Source: Brassicibacter mesophilus (GTDB taxonomy: Bacteria > Bacillota > Clostridia > Tissierellales > Proteiniboraceae). Taken from it: a stretch of 18,840 nucleotides of DNA. The notes beneath the pieces were generated by a model that was not told the origin of the DNA, ran no database searches, and worked only from the letters and a program-made list of their open reading frames with translations. Both the position numbers and the translations under genes were made by a program. Positions 1-7,835 of the stretch are shown piece by piece (position 1 is the stretch's first letter; the number at the start of each line of letters is the position of its first letter). The stretch spans positions 1-18,840 of the forward strand of contig NZ_JBNPXI010000042.1 in assembly GCF_050433385.1 (NCBI RefSeq), given 5' to 3'.

Positions 1-123
1 ATACCATCAGCCCCAGCAATAGCCATAGCCCTTCACAATGCAGTAGGAGTAAGAATGCATCAAATACCATTAACCCCAGAAAGAGTCCTTAATGCGATAA
101 AGGAGAAGAATCAACAGAAGTAG
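1..123 (+). CDS. xanthine dehydrogenase-type molybdenum hydroxylase, C-terminal end (partial)
   Basis: Only the last 40 codons are present; the frame is open from base 1 and ends at TAG 121-123. The tail has the arrangement PAIAIALHNAVGVR followed by IPLTPERVLNAI. This resembles the C-terminus of the large molybdopterin-binding subunit of xanthine dehydrogenase/aldehyde oxidase family enzymes (typically PAIANAIYDAVGVR ... PITPEKVL). Such enzymes hydroxylate purines or other N-heterocycles. The nucleobase permease that follows 113 bp downstream, with no obvious terminator between, fits a purine-related role and possible co-transcription. Codons are mostly A- or C-ended. The substrate cannot be decided from so short a piece. 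Confidence 0.72.
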   Translation: MPSAPAIAIALHNAVGVRMHQIPLTPERVLNAIKEKNQQK

Positions 124-236
124 ATTGTAAGAAAGAATATGTATCTAAAAAGGAATACTTAAGACGAAATCTTCACGTCGAATAACTAAAGTTGATTTTG
201 TTACAAAAACAAAGGTAGAAGGAGGAATTTTAAAGA

Positions 237-1487
237 ATGGAAACGACTGTTAGGCTTCAAGAACCTATTCGTGACGCGAGTAAGCTATCTGTACCTAAAA
301 GACTTATTCTTGGATTACAGCATACGTTTACAATGTTTGGTGCAACTGTATTGGTACCAATAATTACTGGACTAGATGTATCTGTTACATTATTTATGGC
401 AGGGGTTTGTACTCTTTTAAGTCATATGATAACAAAGAAAAGGGTGCCAGTTTTTCTAGGTTCATCATTTGCATATATTGCTCCAATGATAGCAGTTGCA
501 GAAATGATAACTAAGCAAGGTGGAACAGATGGACTTGCATATGCTAGAGGCGGTGTAGTTGTAGCCGGGGGTATATACCTTATAATGGCTGGACTTATAT
601 ATGTCTTTGGTGTAGAAAAGGTTGTAAGCTTTTTCCCTCCAGTAGTAACTGGACCTATGATTTTAGTTATAGGACTTAAGCTAGCACCTACTGCGGTAGG
701 AATGGCATCAGGGAATTGGTCTCTAGCTGTAGTGAGCCTTACAGCTGTTATAATAGTATCCATATTTGGTAAAGGATTTTTACAGATTGTACCTGTAATA
801 GTAGGCCTTGCTGCTGGATACATAGTGGCAGTTTTGACAGGAAATGTTGACTTCTCTGCGGTAGGACAAGCATCTTGGTTTGGAGTTCCAAACTTTGAAA
901 TGGCTAAATTTAGTTTAACAAGCATAATGATGGTTGCGCCAATAGCTCTCGCAACAGTAGTTGAACACATTGGAGACATAATAGCAATAGGTGCTACAGT
1001 GGAAGATGATTTTCTTAAAGATCCAGGTCTTCATAGAACTATGTTGGGAGATGCAATCTGTATACCATTGTCTGCGATGGTAGGTGGACCTGCTACAACA
1101 ACTTATTCAGAAAATACAGGAGCTCTAGCTATAACTAGAGTATGGGATCCAATGATAATGAGAATTGCAGCTGTGTTTGCCATAATACTAGGTGGAGTAC
1201 CAAAGCTTGCAGCAGTAATTAGCTCAATCCCTACATCAGTTGTTGGTGGAATATCAATAGTACTGTTTGGAATGATAGCTTCAATTGGAGCTAGAACACT
1301 GATTGAAAATAAAGTAGATTTTACTCAGTCAAGAAATCTTATAATTTCTGCAGTAATATTAGTATTAGGTCTTGGCGGAGCAGCGCTTCCAATTAATATT
1401 GGTGGAGCAAACCTAGTTTTAGAAGGTATGGCGTTAGCAGCTATAATAGGAATAGTATTGAATAAAGTACTTCCACAGGCAAGATGA
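237..1487 (+). CDS. NCS2 family uracil/xanthine permease (UraA-like)
   Basis: This is a 416-residue polytopic membrane protein, a usual length for nucleobase:cation symporter-2 (NCS2) transporters, which import uracil or xanthine with H+ or Na+. The N-terminal region contains LGLQHTFTMFGATVLVP (about 25-41), the family's first-helix signature. Near residues 241-247 is VVEHIGD, and near 284-302 is GGPATTTYSENTGALAITRV. The two acidic residues of these motifs (about E243 and E292) correspond to the uracil-binding glutamates of E. coli UraA. The TTTYSENTG form of the second motif is closer to uracil permeases than to xanthine/urate permeases, but the adjacent molybdenum hydroxylase favours a purine, so the substrate is left open. 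The start ATG is preceded by AAGGAGGA at 219-226. A hairpin follows the stop. Confidence 0.88.
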   Translation: METTVRLQEPIRDASKLSVPKRLILGLQHTFTMFGATVLVPIITGLDVSVTLFMAGVCTLLSHMITKKRVPVFLGSSFAYIAPMIAVAEMITKQGGTDGLAYARGGVVVAGGIYLIMAGLIYVFGVEKVVSFFPPVVTGPMILVIGLKLAPTAVGMASGNWSLAVVSLTAVIIVSIFGKGFLQIVPVIVGLAAGYIVAVLTGNVDFSAVGQASWFGVPNFEMAKFSLTSIMMVAPIALATVVEHIGDIIAIGATVEDDFLKDPGLHRTMLGDAICIPLSAMVGGPATTTYSENTGALAITRVWDPMIMRIAAVFAIILGGVPKLAAVISSIPTSVVGGISIVLFGMIASIGARTLIENKVDFTQSRNLIISAVILVLGLGGAALPINIGGANLVLEGMALAAIIGIVLNKVLPQAR

Positions 1488-1538
1488 TTGCTATATAAAT
1501 ATATGAACTTTAAAATCTAAATATCGAATGTAAACTTA

Positions 1539-1563
1539 GGGCTATATCTTTGTATATAGCCCC
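1539..1563 (+). terminator. possible terminator after the permease
   Basis: A 9-bp perfect stem, GGGCTATAT (1539-1547) with ATATAGCCC (1554-1562), closes a 6-nt loop about 50 bp after the permease stop. What follows is AT-rich (CAATTAATT) and not a clean T-tract, so termination may be inefficient. Confidence 0.5.
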
Positions 1564-1676
1564 AATTAATTAAGTAAAATTATCATTCAATAACCAAATA
1601 TTAAAAAAATTTAAAATATTATATCAAACATTTGAGAGGAATAAGTTCCTTAGTGCCGAATAAACTAAACAAGGAT

Positions 1677-1725
1677 ATGCAATAATTATTTCAAACCCAT
1701 AAAAAAATTGAAATAATTATTGCAA
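1677..1725. promoter_or_regulatory. paired palindromic operator-like sites upstream of the mutase operon
   Basis: TGCAATAATTATTTCAA (1678-1694) and TTGAAATAATTATTGCA (1708-1724) are perfect 17-bp inverted copies separated by 13 bp. Each copy is itself nearly palindromic around AATAATTATT. The right-hand 18-mer has the form TTG-N12-CAA, matching its own reverse complement except for one symmetric pair of positions. The two centres lie 31 bp apart, about three helical turns, so two dimeric regulators would sit on the same face. The right copy lies just upstream of the TATAAT at 1738. A repressor or activator pair is the favoured reading; a long AT-rich hairpin is the alternative. The regulator is unknown. 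Confidence 0.5.
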
Positions 1726-1743
1726 AAAATATCTTAGTATAAT
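1708..1743 (+). promoter_or_regulatory. candidate promoter of the methylmalonyl-CoA operon
   Basis: A perfect -10 hexamer TATAAT lies at 1738-1743. There is no good -35 at 17 bp (AATTAT at 1715-1720, inside the right-hand palindrome), as might be expected of a regulated promoter. An alternative is TTGAAA (1708-1713) with TATCTT (1730-1735), 16-bp spacing. The gene-free stretch 1488-1860 otherwise holds the permease hairpin, the palindrome pair, and a roughly 110-nt AT-rich leader. A small hairpin, GTCTA/TAGAC (1835-1847), touches the ribosome binding site AAGGAGG at 1848-1854. The 10-mer AATAGTCTAT occurs at 1741 and again at 1831. Confidence 0.4.
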
Positions 1744-1860
1744 AGTCTATAAATGAGTAGAAAAAATGTTTTTACAATGATAAAAGTTAACAAAAATAAA
1801 ATCAAAATATAGTAAATTGTTACACTTAAAAATAGTCTATTATAGACAAGGAGGCTTAAA

Positions 1861-3540
1861 ATGTTTGATAATGAAAAGTTAAGCAAGTACAAAGAGTCCA
1901 AAGCAAAGTGGGAAGAAACTAAGCTTCAAAAAACTCTTTCAAAAGCACCAGAAAGAAAAGAAGAATTTACAACTGGTTCTGGTGAAGTGGTTAAAAGACT
2001 TTATAGCCCAGAAGATATTGAGTACTTAGACTATGACAATGAACTTGGATATCCAGGTCAATATCCTTATACAAGAGGGGTTCAGCCTACAATGTATAGA
2101 GGTAGGCTATGGACAATGAGAATGTATGCAGGATTTGCTACAGCTGAAGAGTCAAATAAAAGATATAAATACTTGGTAGAGCAGGGATCTACAGGATTAT
2201 CTGTAGCTATGGATCTACCAACTCAGATAGGATACGATTCAGATCATCCACTAGCTGAAGGTGAAGTTGGAAAAGTTGGAGTTGCTATAGATTCTCTTGA
2301 AGATATGGAGATTCTTTTTGACGGAATTCCTTTAGATAAAGTAAGTACTTCTATGACTATAAATGCTCCTGCAGCAGTTTTACTAGCCATGTATATTGCC
2401 GTGGCTGAAAAACAGGAAGTGTCTTCAGATAAACTAAGAGGAACAATACAAAATGATATTTTAAAAGAATATATAGCTCGTGGAACTTATATATTTCCAG
2501 TAGAGCCTTCAATGAGACTTATAACTAATATTTTTGAGTACTGTTCAAAGCATGTGCCAAAATGGAATACGATAAGTATATCAGGATACCATATAAGAGA
2601 AGCTGGCTCAACCGCAGCTCAAGAAGTAGGATTCACTCTTGCAGACGGAATTGCATACGTTGACGCTGCAATTAAGGCAGGACTTGATGTAGATACATTT
2701 GCACCTAGACTTTCATTCTTCTTTAATTCACATAATGACTTGTTAGAAGAAGTTTCAAAGTTTAGAGCAGCTAGAAGATTATGGGCTAAAATAATGAAAG
2801 AAAGATATGGAGCAAAAGACCCTAAATCAATGGCACTCAAATTCCATACACAAACTGGCGGATCAACACTTACAGCACAGCAGCCAGATAATAATATAGT
2901 TCGTGTAGCAATACAAACACTTGCTGCAGTTCTAGGTGGTACGCAATCGCTTCATACTAATTCAAGAGATGAGGCGTTAGCATTGCCAACAGAGGATTCA
3001 GTTAGAATAGCTCTTAGAACACAGCAAATAGTTGCACATGAAAGCGGTGTAACTGATACTGTTGACCCATTAGCAGGCTCATATTATATAGAAGCTAAAA
3101 CTAAAGAAATTGAAGATAAGGCTATGGAGTATATCAATAAGATTGATGATCTTGGTGGAGCTCCAAAAGCAATTGAAGTAGGATATATTCAACATGAAAT
3201 CATGGATTCTGCATACTATTATCAAAAAGAAATCGAGACAGGTAAAAGAATAGTTGTTGGTATGAATAAATATCAAATCGAAGAAGAAGCACCAAAAGGT
3301 TTGCTTAAAGTTGACCCAGCAGTTGGGGAGCTTCAAAAGAAAAAGCTTTCTGAGCTAAAAGAAAGAAGAGATAACGATCTAGTACAACATAAGCTTGAAG
3401 AATTAAGAAAAGCTTGCGAAGGCGATGAAAATGTAATGCCTTATATTTTAGAGGCTGTTAAAGCTTATGGTACTTTAGGCGAAATCTGTGGTGTTATGAG
3501 AGAGGTATTTGGCGAGTATCAACAATCAGTAATAATATAG
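1861..3540 (+). CDS. methylmalonyl-CoA mutase, catalytic (large) subunit
   Basis: This 559-residue protein is the adenosylcobalamin-dependent mutase barrel domain, which interconverts succinyl-CoA and (R)-methylmalonyl-CoA. Visible landmarks are TRGVQPTMYRGRLWTMRMYAG (split here as 71-91), DLPTQIGYDSDHP (118-130), GTIQNDILKEYIARGTYIF (194-212) and ISISGYHIREAG (238-249). Residues Y89, R207 and H244 fall at the same numbers as the CoA/substrate-contact residues Tyr89, Arg207 and His244 of the Propionibacterium enzyme. Isobutyryl-CoA mutases carry Phe in the Tyr89 position, so methylmalonyl-CoA is the likely substrate. The C-terminal B12 domain of single-chain enzymes is absent; it is encoded by the next gene, as in the separate-subunit enzymes of archaea and many Firmicutes. 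AAGGAGG precedes the ATG. First gene of the operon. Confidence 0.93.
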   Translation: MFDNEKLSKYKESKAKWEETKLQKTLSKAPERKEEFTTGSGEVVKRLYSPEDIEYLDYDNELGYPGQYPYTRGVQPTMYRGRLWTMRMYAGFATAEESNKRYKYLVEQGSTGLSVAMDLPTQIGYDSDHPLAEGEVGKVGVAIDSLEDMEILFDGIPLDKVSTSMTINAPAAVLLAMYIAVAEKQEVSSDKLRGTIQNDILKEYIARGTYIFPVEPSMRLITNIFEYCSKHVPKWNTISISGYHIREAGSTAAQEVGFTLADGIAYVDAAIKAGLDVDTFAPRLSFFFNSHNDLLEEVSKFRAARRLWAKIMKERYGAKDPKSMALKFHTQTGGSTLTAQQPDNNIVRVAIQTLAAVLGGTQSLHTNSRDEALALPTEDSVRIALRTQQIVAHESGVTDTVDPLAGSYYIEAKTKEIEDKAMEYINKIDDLGGAPKAIEVGYIQHEIMDSAYYYQKEIETGKRIVVGMNKYQIEEEAPKGLLKVDPAVGELQKKKLSELKERRDNDLVQHKLEELRKACEGDENVMPYILEAVKAYGTLGEICGVMREVFGEYQQSVII

Positions 3541-3590
3541 TCAATTAAAATACACTTAATATTATTGAAGTATAGAAGGAGGAAATCCAA

Positions 3591-3989
3591 TTGGATAGAC
3601 TAATAAGAGTTTTAATTGCAAAACCTGGACTTGATGGACATGATAGAGGTGCAAAAGTTATTGCAAGAGCTTTAAGAGAAGCAGGGATGGAAGTTATATA
3701 TACAGGATTAAGGCAAACACCAGAACAAATAGTGGCTGCTGCTATACAGGAAGATGTTGATGTAGTAGCTATGAGTATATTATCAGGTGCTCATAATCAC
3801 CTTTTTCCAAAGGTTGTTCAACTAATGAAAGCAGAAGGTGCTGATGATGTATTAATTATAGGAGGAGGAGTAATTCCAGATGATGATATTCCTGGCCTTA
3901 AGGCTGCAGGGATAGCAGAGATATTTACTCCTGGGACCCCAACATCAGTAACTATTGATTATATAAGAGACAACGTAAAGAGAAAATAA
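3591..3989 (+). CDS. methylmalonyl-CoA mutase, cobalamin-binding (small) subunit
   Basis: This 132-residue protein is a free-standing B12-binding domain that partners with the catalytic subunit encoded 50 bp upstream. It begins LIAKPGLDGHDRGAKVIARA; DGHDRG (15-20) is the DxHxxG signature, whose histidine (H17) supplies the lower axial ligand of cobalt. K11 matches the conserved lysine of the same motif. The remaining signatures are MSILSGAH (about 61-68) and LIIGGGVIPDDD (about 88-99), the SxL and GG parts of the Rossmann-like fold. The start is TTG, chosen because AAGGAGG sits 8-9 bp upstream and the protein then begins at the normal family position. A TTG start may tune small-subunit output. 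Confidence 0.93.
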   Translation: MDRLIRVLIAKPGLDGHDRGAKVIARALREAGMEVIYTGLRQTPEQIVAAAIQEDVDVVAMSILSGAHNHLFPKVVQLMKAEGADDVLIIGGGVIPDDDIPGLKAAGIAEIFTPGTPTSVTIDYIRDNVKRK

Positions 3990-4016
3990 TGATTGCAATA
4001 TTAGGTGGTGTTTGAT

Positions 4017-4958
4017 TTGGAACTTACCAGAAGGCTGTTAAATGGAGATAAGAGAGCTTGTGCTCGCCTTATCTCTATAGTCGAAAATGACGAAATACAG
4101 TCAGCTAAAATAATAAAAGAGATATATAAATACACAGGTAAGGCACATGTAATAGGTATAACAGGTCCTCCAGGGGGAGGCAAAAGTACGTTAACTGATA
4201 AGCTAGCGAAAGAACTTAGAAAAAGAGACAAAAAAGTTGCCATAATAGCTGTTGATCCTACAAGTCCTTTTACAGGTGGTGCTATATTAGGAGATAGGAT
4301 AAGAATGCAAGATTTAGCTACTGATCCTGGCGTATTCATAAGAAGTATGGGAACAAGAGGGTATCTTGGAGGATTGTCTAAGGCTACTCAAAGTGCTATA
4401 AAGATATTGGATGTTTATGGTGCGGATTATATATTTGTAGAGACAGTTGGCGTTGGTCAATCAGAGGTTGATATCGTTAAAACTGCTGATACAGTTGTTA
4501 TGGTTATGGTTCCCGGATTAGGCGATGATATACAAGCTATAAAGGCAGGAGTAATGGAAATTGGAGATATATTTGCTATAAATAAAAGTGACCTAGATGG
4601 TGCTGGAAGAACTGCGGCCGAGGTTAAAGCCATGCTTGATTTAAGTCAAAACAAAGAGTATAGACCACCAGTAGTGCAAGTAATAGCAAGCAAGAACAAA
4701 GACGTAGATATTTTATTGGATGAAATACTAAAACACATGGAAGACATGGAATCAGCTGGAAAGCTTCAAGAGAGAAGAGAAAAGAACGCTAGGATGGAAA
4801 TAATAAAACTAGTAGAGATTGAAATCATGAGAATGATACTTAATAAAGCTGATGCGGGAGATACTTTAGATGCAATTTCAAAAGATGTAGCACTAAGGAA
4901 TGTTGACCCATATAGTGCTTGTGAACAATTGATTAATTTAATCAATAAAAATATATAG
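4017..4958 (+). CDS. meaB: methylmalonyl-CoA mutase-associated GTPase (MeaB/ArgK family)
   Basis: This is a G3E-family P-loop GTPase that gates cobalamin loading and protects methylmalonyl-CoA mutase from inactivation. From the TTG chosen here it is 313 residues, a usual length. Motifs: Walker A GPPGGGKST (50-58); VDPTSPFTGGAILGDR (about 79-94), which is diagnostic of this family; ETVGVGQSE (about 142-150); and the guanine-specificity NKSD (199-202). The C-terminal part is helical and Lys/Glu-rich, like the MeaB dimerisation arm. The start is TTG 4017, because AGGTGGTG (4003-4010) is then a ribosome binding site and the protein begins MELTRRLLNGD, like its relatives. An in-frame GTG at 4005 falls inside that site. 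It lies between mutase and epimerase genes, which supports the assignment. Confidence 0.92.
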   Translation: MELTRRLLNGDKRACARLISIVENDEIQSAKIIKEIYKYTGKAHVIGITGPPGGGKSTLTDKLAKELRKRDKKVAIIAVDPTSPFTGGAILGDRIRMQDLATDPGVFIRSMGTRGYLGGLSKATQSAIKILDVYGADYIFVETVGVGQSEVDIVKTADTVVMVMVPGLGDDIQAIKAGVMEIGDIFAINKSDLDGAGRTAAEVKAMLDLSQNKEYRPPVVQVIASKNKDVDILLDEILKHMEDMESAGKLQERREKNARMEIIKLVEIEIMRMILNKADAGDTLDAISKDVALRNVDPYSACEQLINLINKNI

Positions 4959-5006
4959 CTTGTAGTGGTATATGAATGTTTTTGAAAAATCAAGAGGAGG
5001 AGTATT

Positions 5007-5408
5007 ATGGTTAAAAAAGTGGATCATATTGGAGTAGCAGTCAGTAACCTTGAGGATGCATTAAAGTTCTATCAAGAAGTAATGGGGTTAAATTTGCATG
5101 GAATAGAAGTAGTTGAAGAACAAAAAGTAAAGGTAGCATTTCTTCCTATAGGAGATACTGAAATTGAACTATTAGAATCAACTGATAAAGAAGGCCCTAT
5201 AGCAAAATATATTGAGAAAAAGGGTGAAGGAATACAACATATTGCGTATAGAGTAGATAACATAGAAGAAGCTCTTAACGAGATGAGAAGCAAAGGAATT
5301 AGATTAATAGATGAAAAGCCGCGATATGGTGCTGGTGGAGCTAAAATAGCGTTTTTACACCCCAAAAGTACATATGGTGTGTTAATTGAACTTTGTCAAA
5401 GAGACTAG
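5007..5408 (+). CDS. mce: methylmalonyl-CoA epimerase
   Basis: This 133-residue vicinal-oxygen-chelate (glyoxalase-like) protein interconverts (R)- and (S)-methylmalonyl-CoA, linking the mutase to the decarboxylase. It has two beta-alpha-beta-beta-beta halves. The first opens KVDHIGVAVSNLEDALKFY with metal ligand H7; the second contains GIQHIAYRVDNIEEAL with H78 and ends GVLIELCQ with E128. These match the His...His...Glu metal-ligand pattern of the Propionibacterium epimerase. The central GDTEIELLE carries further family acidic residues. The ATG is preceded by AGAGGAGGAG. The gene is 48 bp after the GTPase gene and 22 bp before the decarboxylase gene, so co-transcription is likely. Confidence 0.92.
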   Translation: MVKKVDHIGVAVSNLEDALKFYQEVMGLNLHGIEVVEEQKVKVAFLPIGDTEIELLESTDKEGPIAKYIEKKGEGIQHIAYRVDNIEEALNEMRSKGIRLIDEKPRYGAGGAKIAFLHPKSTYGVLIELCQRD

Positions 5409-5430
5409 TGAAAACAAAGGAGGGTCACTT

Positions 5431-6978
5431 ATGGCTAACAGTAAAATAGAACAATTACGCTCTATGAAAGAAAAGATACACGAAGGTGGCGGGAAAGCCA
5501 AAATAGAAAAGCAGCATGCCCAAGGAAAACTAACAGCAAGAGAAAGAATAAACCTATTATTCGATGAAGGAAGCTTTATCGAAATAGATGCATTTATAGA
5601 GCATAGGTCAACTAATTTTGGAATGGATAAAACGAAAGCACCAGGCGAAGGAGTAGTATCAGGATACGGTACAGTAGATGGACGATTAGTATTTGCATAT
5701 GCACAAGACTTTACAGTATTAGGCGGATCATTAGGAGAAATGCATGCAGCAAAAATAACAAAAGTTCAGGAAATGGCAATAAAAATGGGAGCACCAATCG
5801 TAGGAATCAATGACTCAGGAGGAGCAAGAATACAAGAAGGAGTAGATGCATTATCAGGATATGGAGACATATTCTACAATAACACGAAAGCATCAGGAGT
5901 AGTACCACAGATATCAGTAATACTAGGCCCATGTGCTGGAGGCGCAGTATACTCACCAGCACTAACAGACTTTATACTAATGGTAGACAACACAAGTAAA
6001 ATGTTCATAACAGGGCCACAAGTAATAAAAACAGTAACAGGAGAAGACGTATCAGCAGAAAGTCTAGGAGGAGCAATGACACACAACAAAATAAGTGGAG
6101 TAGCACACTTCATAGACAAAAGCGAAGAAGAATGCGTACAGACAATAAAGAAGCTATTAAGCTTCCTACCATCAAACAATCTAGAAGATGCACCAGTATT
6201 TCATAGCACAGACGACATAAACAGACTAGAAGAAAAGCTAAACAATATAATACCAGACAATCCAAACAAGCCATATGACATAAAAGAAATAATCGCAACA
6301 CTAGCAGACAATACAGAATTCTTCGAAGTACAGCCATACTATGCCCAAAACATAGTAACAGGCTTCATAAGACTAAATGGCAAGTCAGTAGGAGTAATAG
6401 CAAACCAACCAAAAATATTAGCAGGGTGTCTAGACATAAATGCCTCAGACAAAGCAGCAAGATTCATAAGAACATGCGATTCATTTAACATACCATTACT
6501 AACACTAGTAGACGTACCAGGATTTCTTCCAGGAACAGACCAAGAATACGGAGGAATCATAAGACACGGAGCAAAAATGCTATTTGCATACAGTGAAGCA
6601 ACAGTGCCAAAAGTAACAGTAATACTAAGAAAAGCATACGGAGGAGCATATATAGCAATGTGCAGCAGACACTTAAAAGCAGACATAGTATTAGCATGGC
6701 CAAATGCAGAAATAGCAGTAATGGGACCAGAAGGAGCAGCAAACATAATATTCAAAAAAGACATAGAAAAAGCAGAAGATGCACTAGCAACAAGAGCAGA
6801 AAAGATACAAGAATACAGAGAAACAGTAGCAAGTCCATATATAGCAGCAGCAAGAGGATATATAGACGACGTAATAGAGCCAATGACAACAAGACAAAGA
6901 ATAATAAGCTCATTTGACATGCTATCAAGCAAGAGAGAAAGCCTTCCAGCTAAAAAGCATGGAAATATGCCTTTATAA
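5431..6978 (+). CDS. mmdA: methylmalonyl-CoA decarboxylase alpha (carboxyltransferase) subunit
   Basis: This 515-residue biotin-dependent carboxyltransferase transfers the carboxyl group of (S)-methylmalonyl-CoA to the biotin of the carrier subunit. It has two crotonase-like halves. The first contains SGGARIQEG (129-137) and GPCAGGAVYS (166-175); the second contains DVPGFLPGTDQEYGG (361-375) and RKAYGGAYIAM (400-410). These include the oxyanion-hole glycines. Propionyl-CoA carboxylase beta chains look alike, but the following gamma, biotin carrier and membrane beta genes identify a decarboxylase pump. The ATG at 5431 is chosen because AAAGGAGG (5416-5423) precedes it; an upstream TTG at 5386 would overlap the epimerase gene. 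From about base 5700 onward nearly all codons end in A or C, unlike the gene's own first 70 codons and the mutase genes. Confidence 0.92.
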   Translation: MANSKIEQLRSMKEKIHEGGGKAKIEKQHAQGKLTARERINLLFDEGSFIEIDAFIEHRSTNFGMDKTKAPGEGVVSGYGTVDGRLVFAYAQDFTVLGGSLGEMHAAKITKVQEMAIKMGAPIVGINDSGGARIQEGVDALSGYGDIFYNNTKASGVVPQISVILGPCAGGAVYSPALTDFILMVDNTSKMFITGPQVIKTVTGEDVSAESLGGAMTHNKISGVAHFIDKSEEECVQTIKKLLSFLPSNNLEDAPVFHSTDDINRLEEKLNNIIPDNPNKPYDIKEIIATLADNTEFFEVQPYYAQNIVTGFIRLNGKSVGVIANQPKILAGCLDINASDKAARFIRTCDSFNIPLLTLVDVPGFLPGTDQEYGGIIRHGAKMLFAYSEATVPKVTVILRKAYGGAYIAMCSRHLKADIVLAWPNAEIAVMGPEGAANIIFKKDIEKAEDALATRAEKIQEYRETVASPYIAAARGYIDDVIEPMTTRQRIISSFDMLSSKRESLPAKKHGNMPL

Positions 6979-6991
6979 AGAGGTGATATAG

Positions 6992-7351
6992 ATGAATCTA
7001 ACAGACGGAGTATCAATAAACGAAGCGTTGATAATCACACTATTTAGTATGGGGTTAGTATTTGTAACACTGCTAACAATATCATTAATACTAGATGGAT
7101 TTAGAGCAGTATTCCATAAAAAAGGACCACAGAAAAAAGAAGAAAAAGCACAACAGCCCCCTGTAAAAAAAGAGGCGCCAATAGTAGAAACAGAAGAAGA
7201 CGAAGAATTAATAGCAGTAATAACAGCAGCAATAGCTTCAAGTCTATCAAAAACAACAAGCGATATAGTAGTAAAAAACATCCAAAGAGTACCACAAAAT
7301 ACACCAGCGTGGGCTAAAGTAGGTAGACAAGAACAATTTAACATAAAATAA
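6992..7351 (+). CDS. mmdD: sodium-pumping decarboxylase gamma subunit (OadG/MmdD-like)
   Basis: This 119-residue small membrane subunit stabilises the decarboxylase complex and bridges the carboxyltransferase to the membrane beta subunit. It has a short N-terminus and one transmembrane helix (about residues 12-34, ALIITLFSMGLVFVTLLTIS region). A charged Lys/Glu/Pro linker follows (about 42-72), then a small C-terminal segment with TPAWAKVGRQEQ (about 104-115), where the W and RQ pattern is typical of the family. Primary sequence is poorly conserved in this family; topology and position carry the call. It begins 13 bp after the alpha subunit stop, with AAAGAGGTGA as ribosome binding site, so translation is probably coupled. 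Confidence 0.85.
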   Translation: MNLTDGVSINEALIITLFSMGLVFVTLLTISLILDGFRAVFHKKGPQKKEEKAQQPPVKKEAPIVETEEDEELIAVITAAIASSLSKTTSDIVVKNIQRVPQNTPAWAKVGRQEQFNIK

Positions 7352-7392
7352 AAAACAACTTAAAATATTACATTCCTTAAGGAGGCATTAAT

Positions 7393-7800
7393 ATGAAAAA
7401 GTTTATCGTAAATGTGAACGGAAAAAGCTATGAAGTAGAAGTAGAAGAAATAGGACAAAGTGCACCATCCCAAACAATAAGCACTCCAGCACCACAACCA
7501 AAAGTTGAGACCAAACCACAGCAAAGAGCGCCACAGCCAAAGCCAGAAGTAAAAAAAGAAGTTCAAAGTGCACCAGTACCACAAGGAGCAGAAACAGTAG
7601 AAGCACCAATGCCAGGAACCGTTCTAGATATAAAAGTGAACCAAGGAGATACAGTAACAGAAGGTCAAGTATTAGTTATACTTGAAGCAATGAAGATGGA
7701 AAATGAAATAGTTGCACCAAGAAGCGGAAAAGTATCAGCCATAAACACATCAAAAGGTTCATCAGTTAACGCAGGGGATCCACTAGTTTCTCTTGAATAG
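7393..7800 (+). CDS. mmdC: biotin carboxyl carrier protein subunit of methylmalonyl-CoA decarboxylase
   Basis: This 135-residue biotinyl-lipoyl domain protein has a classical layout. A short N-terminal beta region (1-20, MKKFIVNVNGKSYEVEVEEI) is followed by a flexible Pro/Ala/Gln/Lys-rich linker (about 22-66) and a C-terminal biotinyl domain beginning VEAPMPGTVLDIKV. The biotinylation motif is EAMKMENEI, with K101 as the modified lysine. It carries CO2 from the alpha subunit to the Na+-pumping beta subunit. The BirA ligase needed to attach biotin is encoded 1.5 kb downstream. AAGGAGG at 7379-7385 precedes the ATG. Codon use in the C-terminal half is more mixed than in the genes on either side. 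Confidence 0.93.
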   Translation: MKKFIVNVNGKSYEVEVEEIGQSAPSQTISTPAPQPKVETKPQQRAPQPKPEVKKEVQSAPVPQGAETVEAPMPGTVLDIKVNQGDTVTEGQVLVILEAMKMENEIVAPRSGKVSAINTSKGSSVNAGDPLVSLE

Positions 7801-7835
7801 AAGCAAAACTAAATTCGAAAGAGAGGTATAACTAA

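Noticed and set aside
140..236. Possible purine riboswitch before the permease
   Set aside because: No conserved three-way-junction core is visible; only a 4-bp GACG/CGTC pairing near 163-180.
422..979. 185-codon antisense frame inside the permease gene
   Set aside because: No ribosome binding site, composition typical of an antisense shadow, and the sense gene is unambiguous.
1764..1823. GTTAACAA (1786-1793) with nearby ATGTTTTTA and TTGTTAC as a BirA-type biotin operator in the mutase leader
   Set aside because: Only one half-site fits; the partner is either too degenerate or in the wrong (outward) orientation.
5386..5430. Longer N-terminus for the carboxyltransferase from TTG 5386
   Set aside because: It would overlap the epimerase gene and has no ribosome binding site, while ATG 5431 has a near-perfect one.
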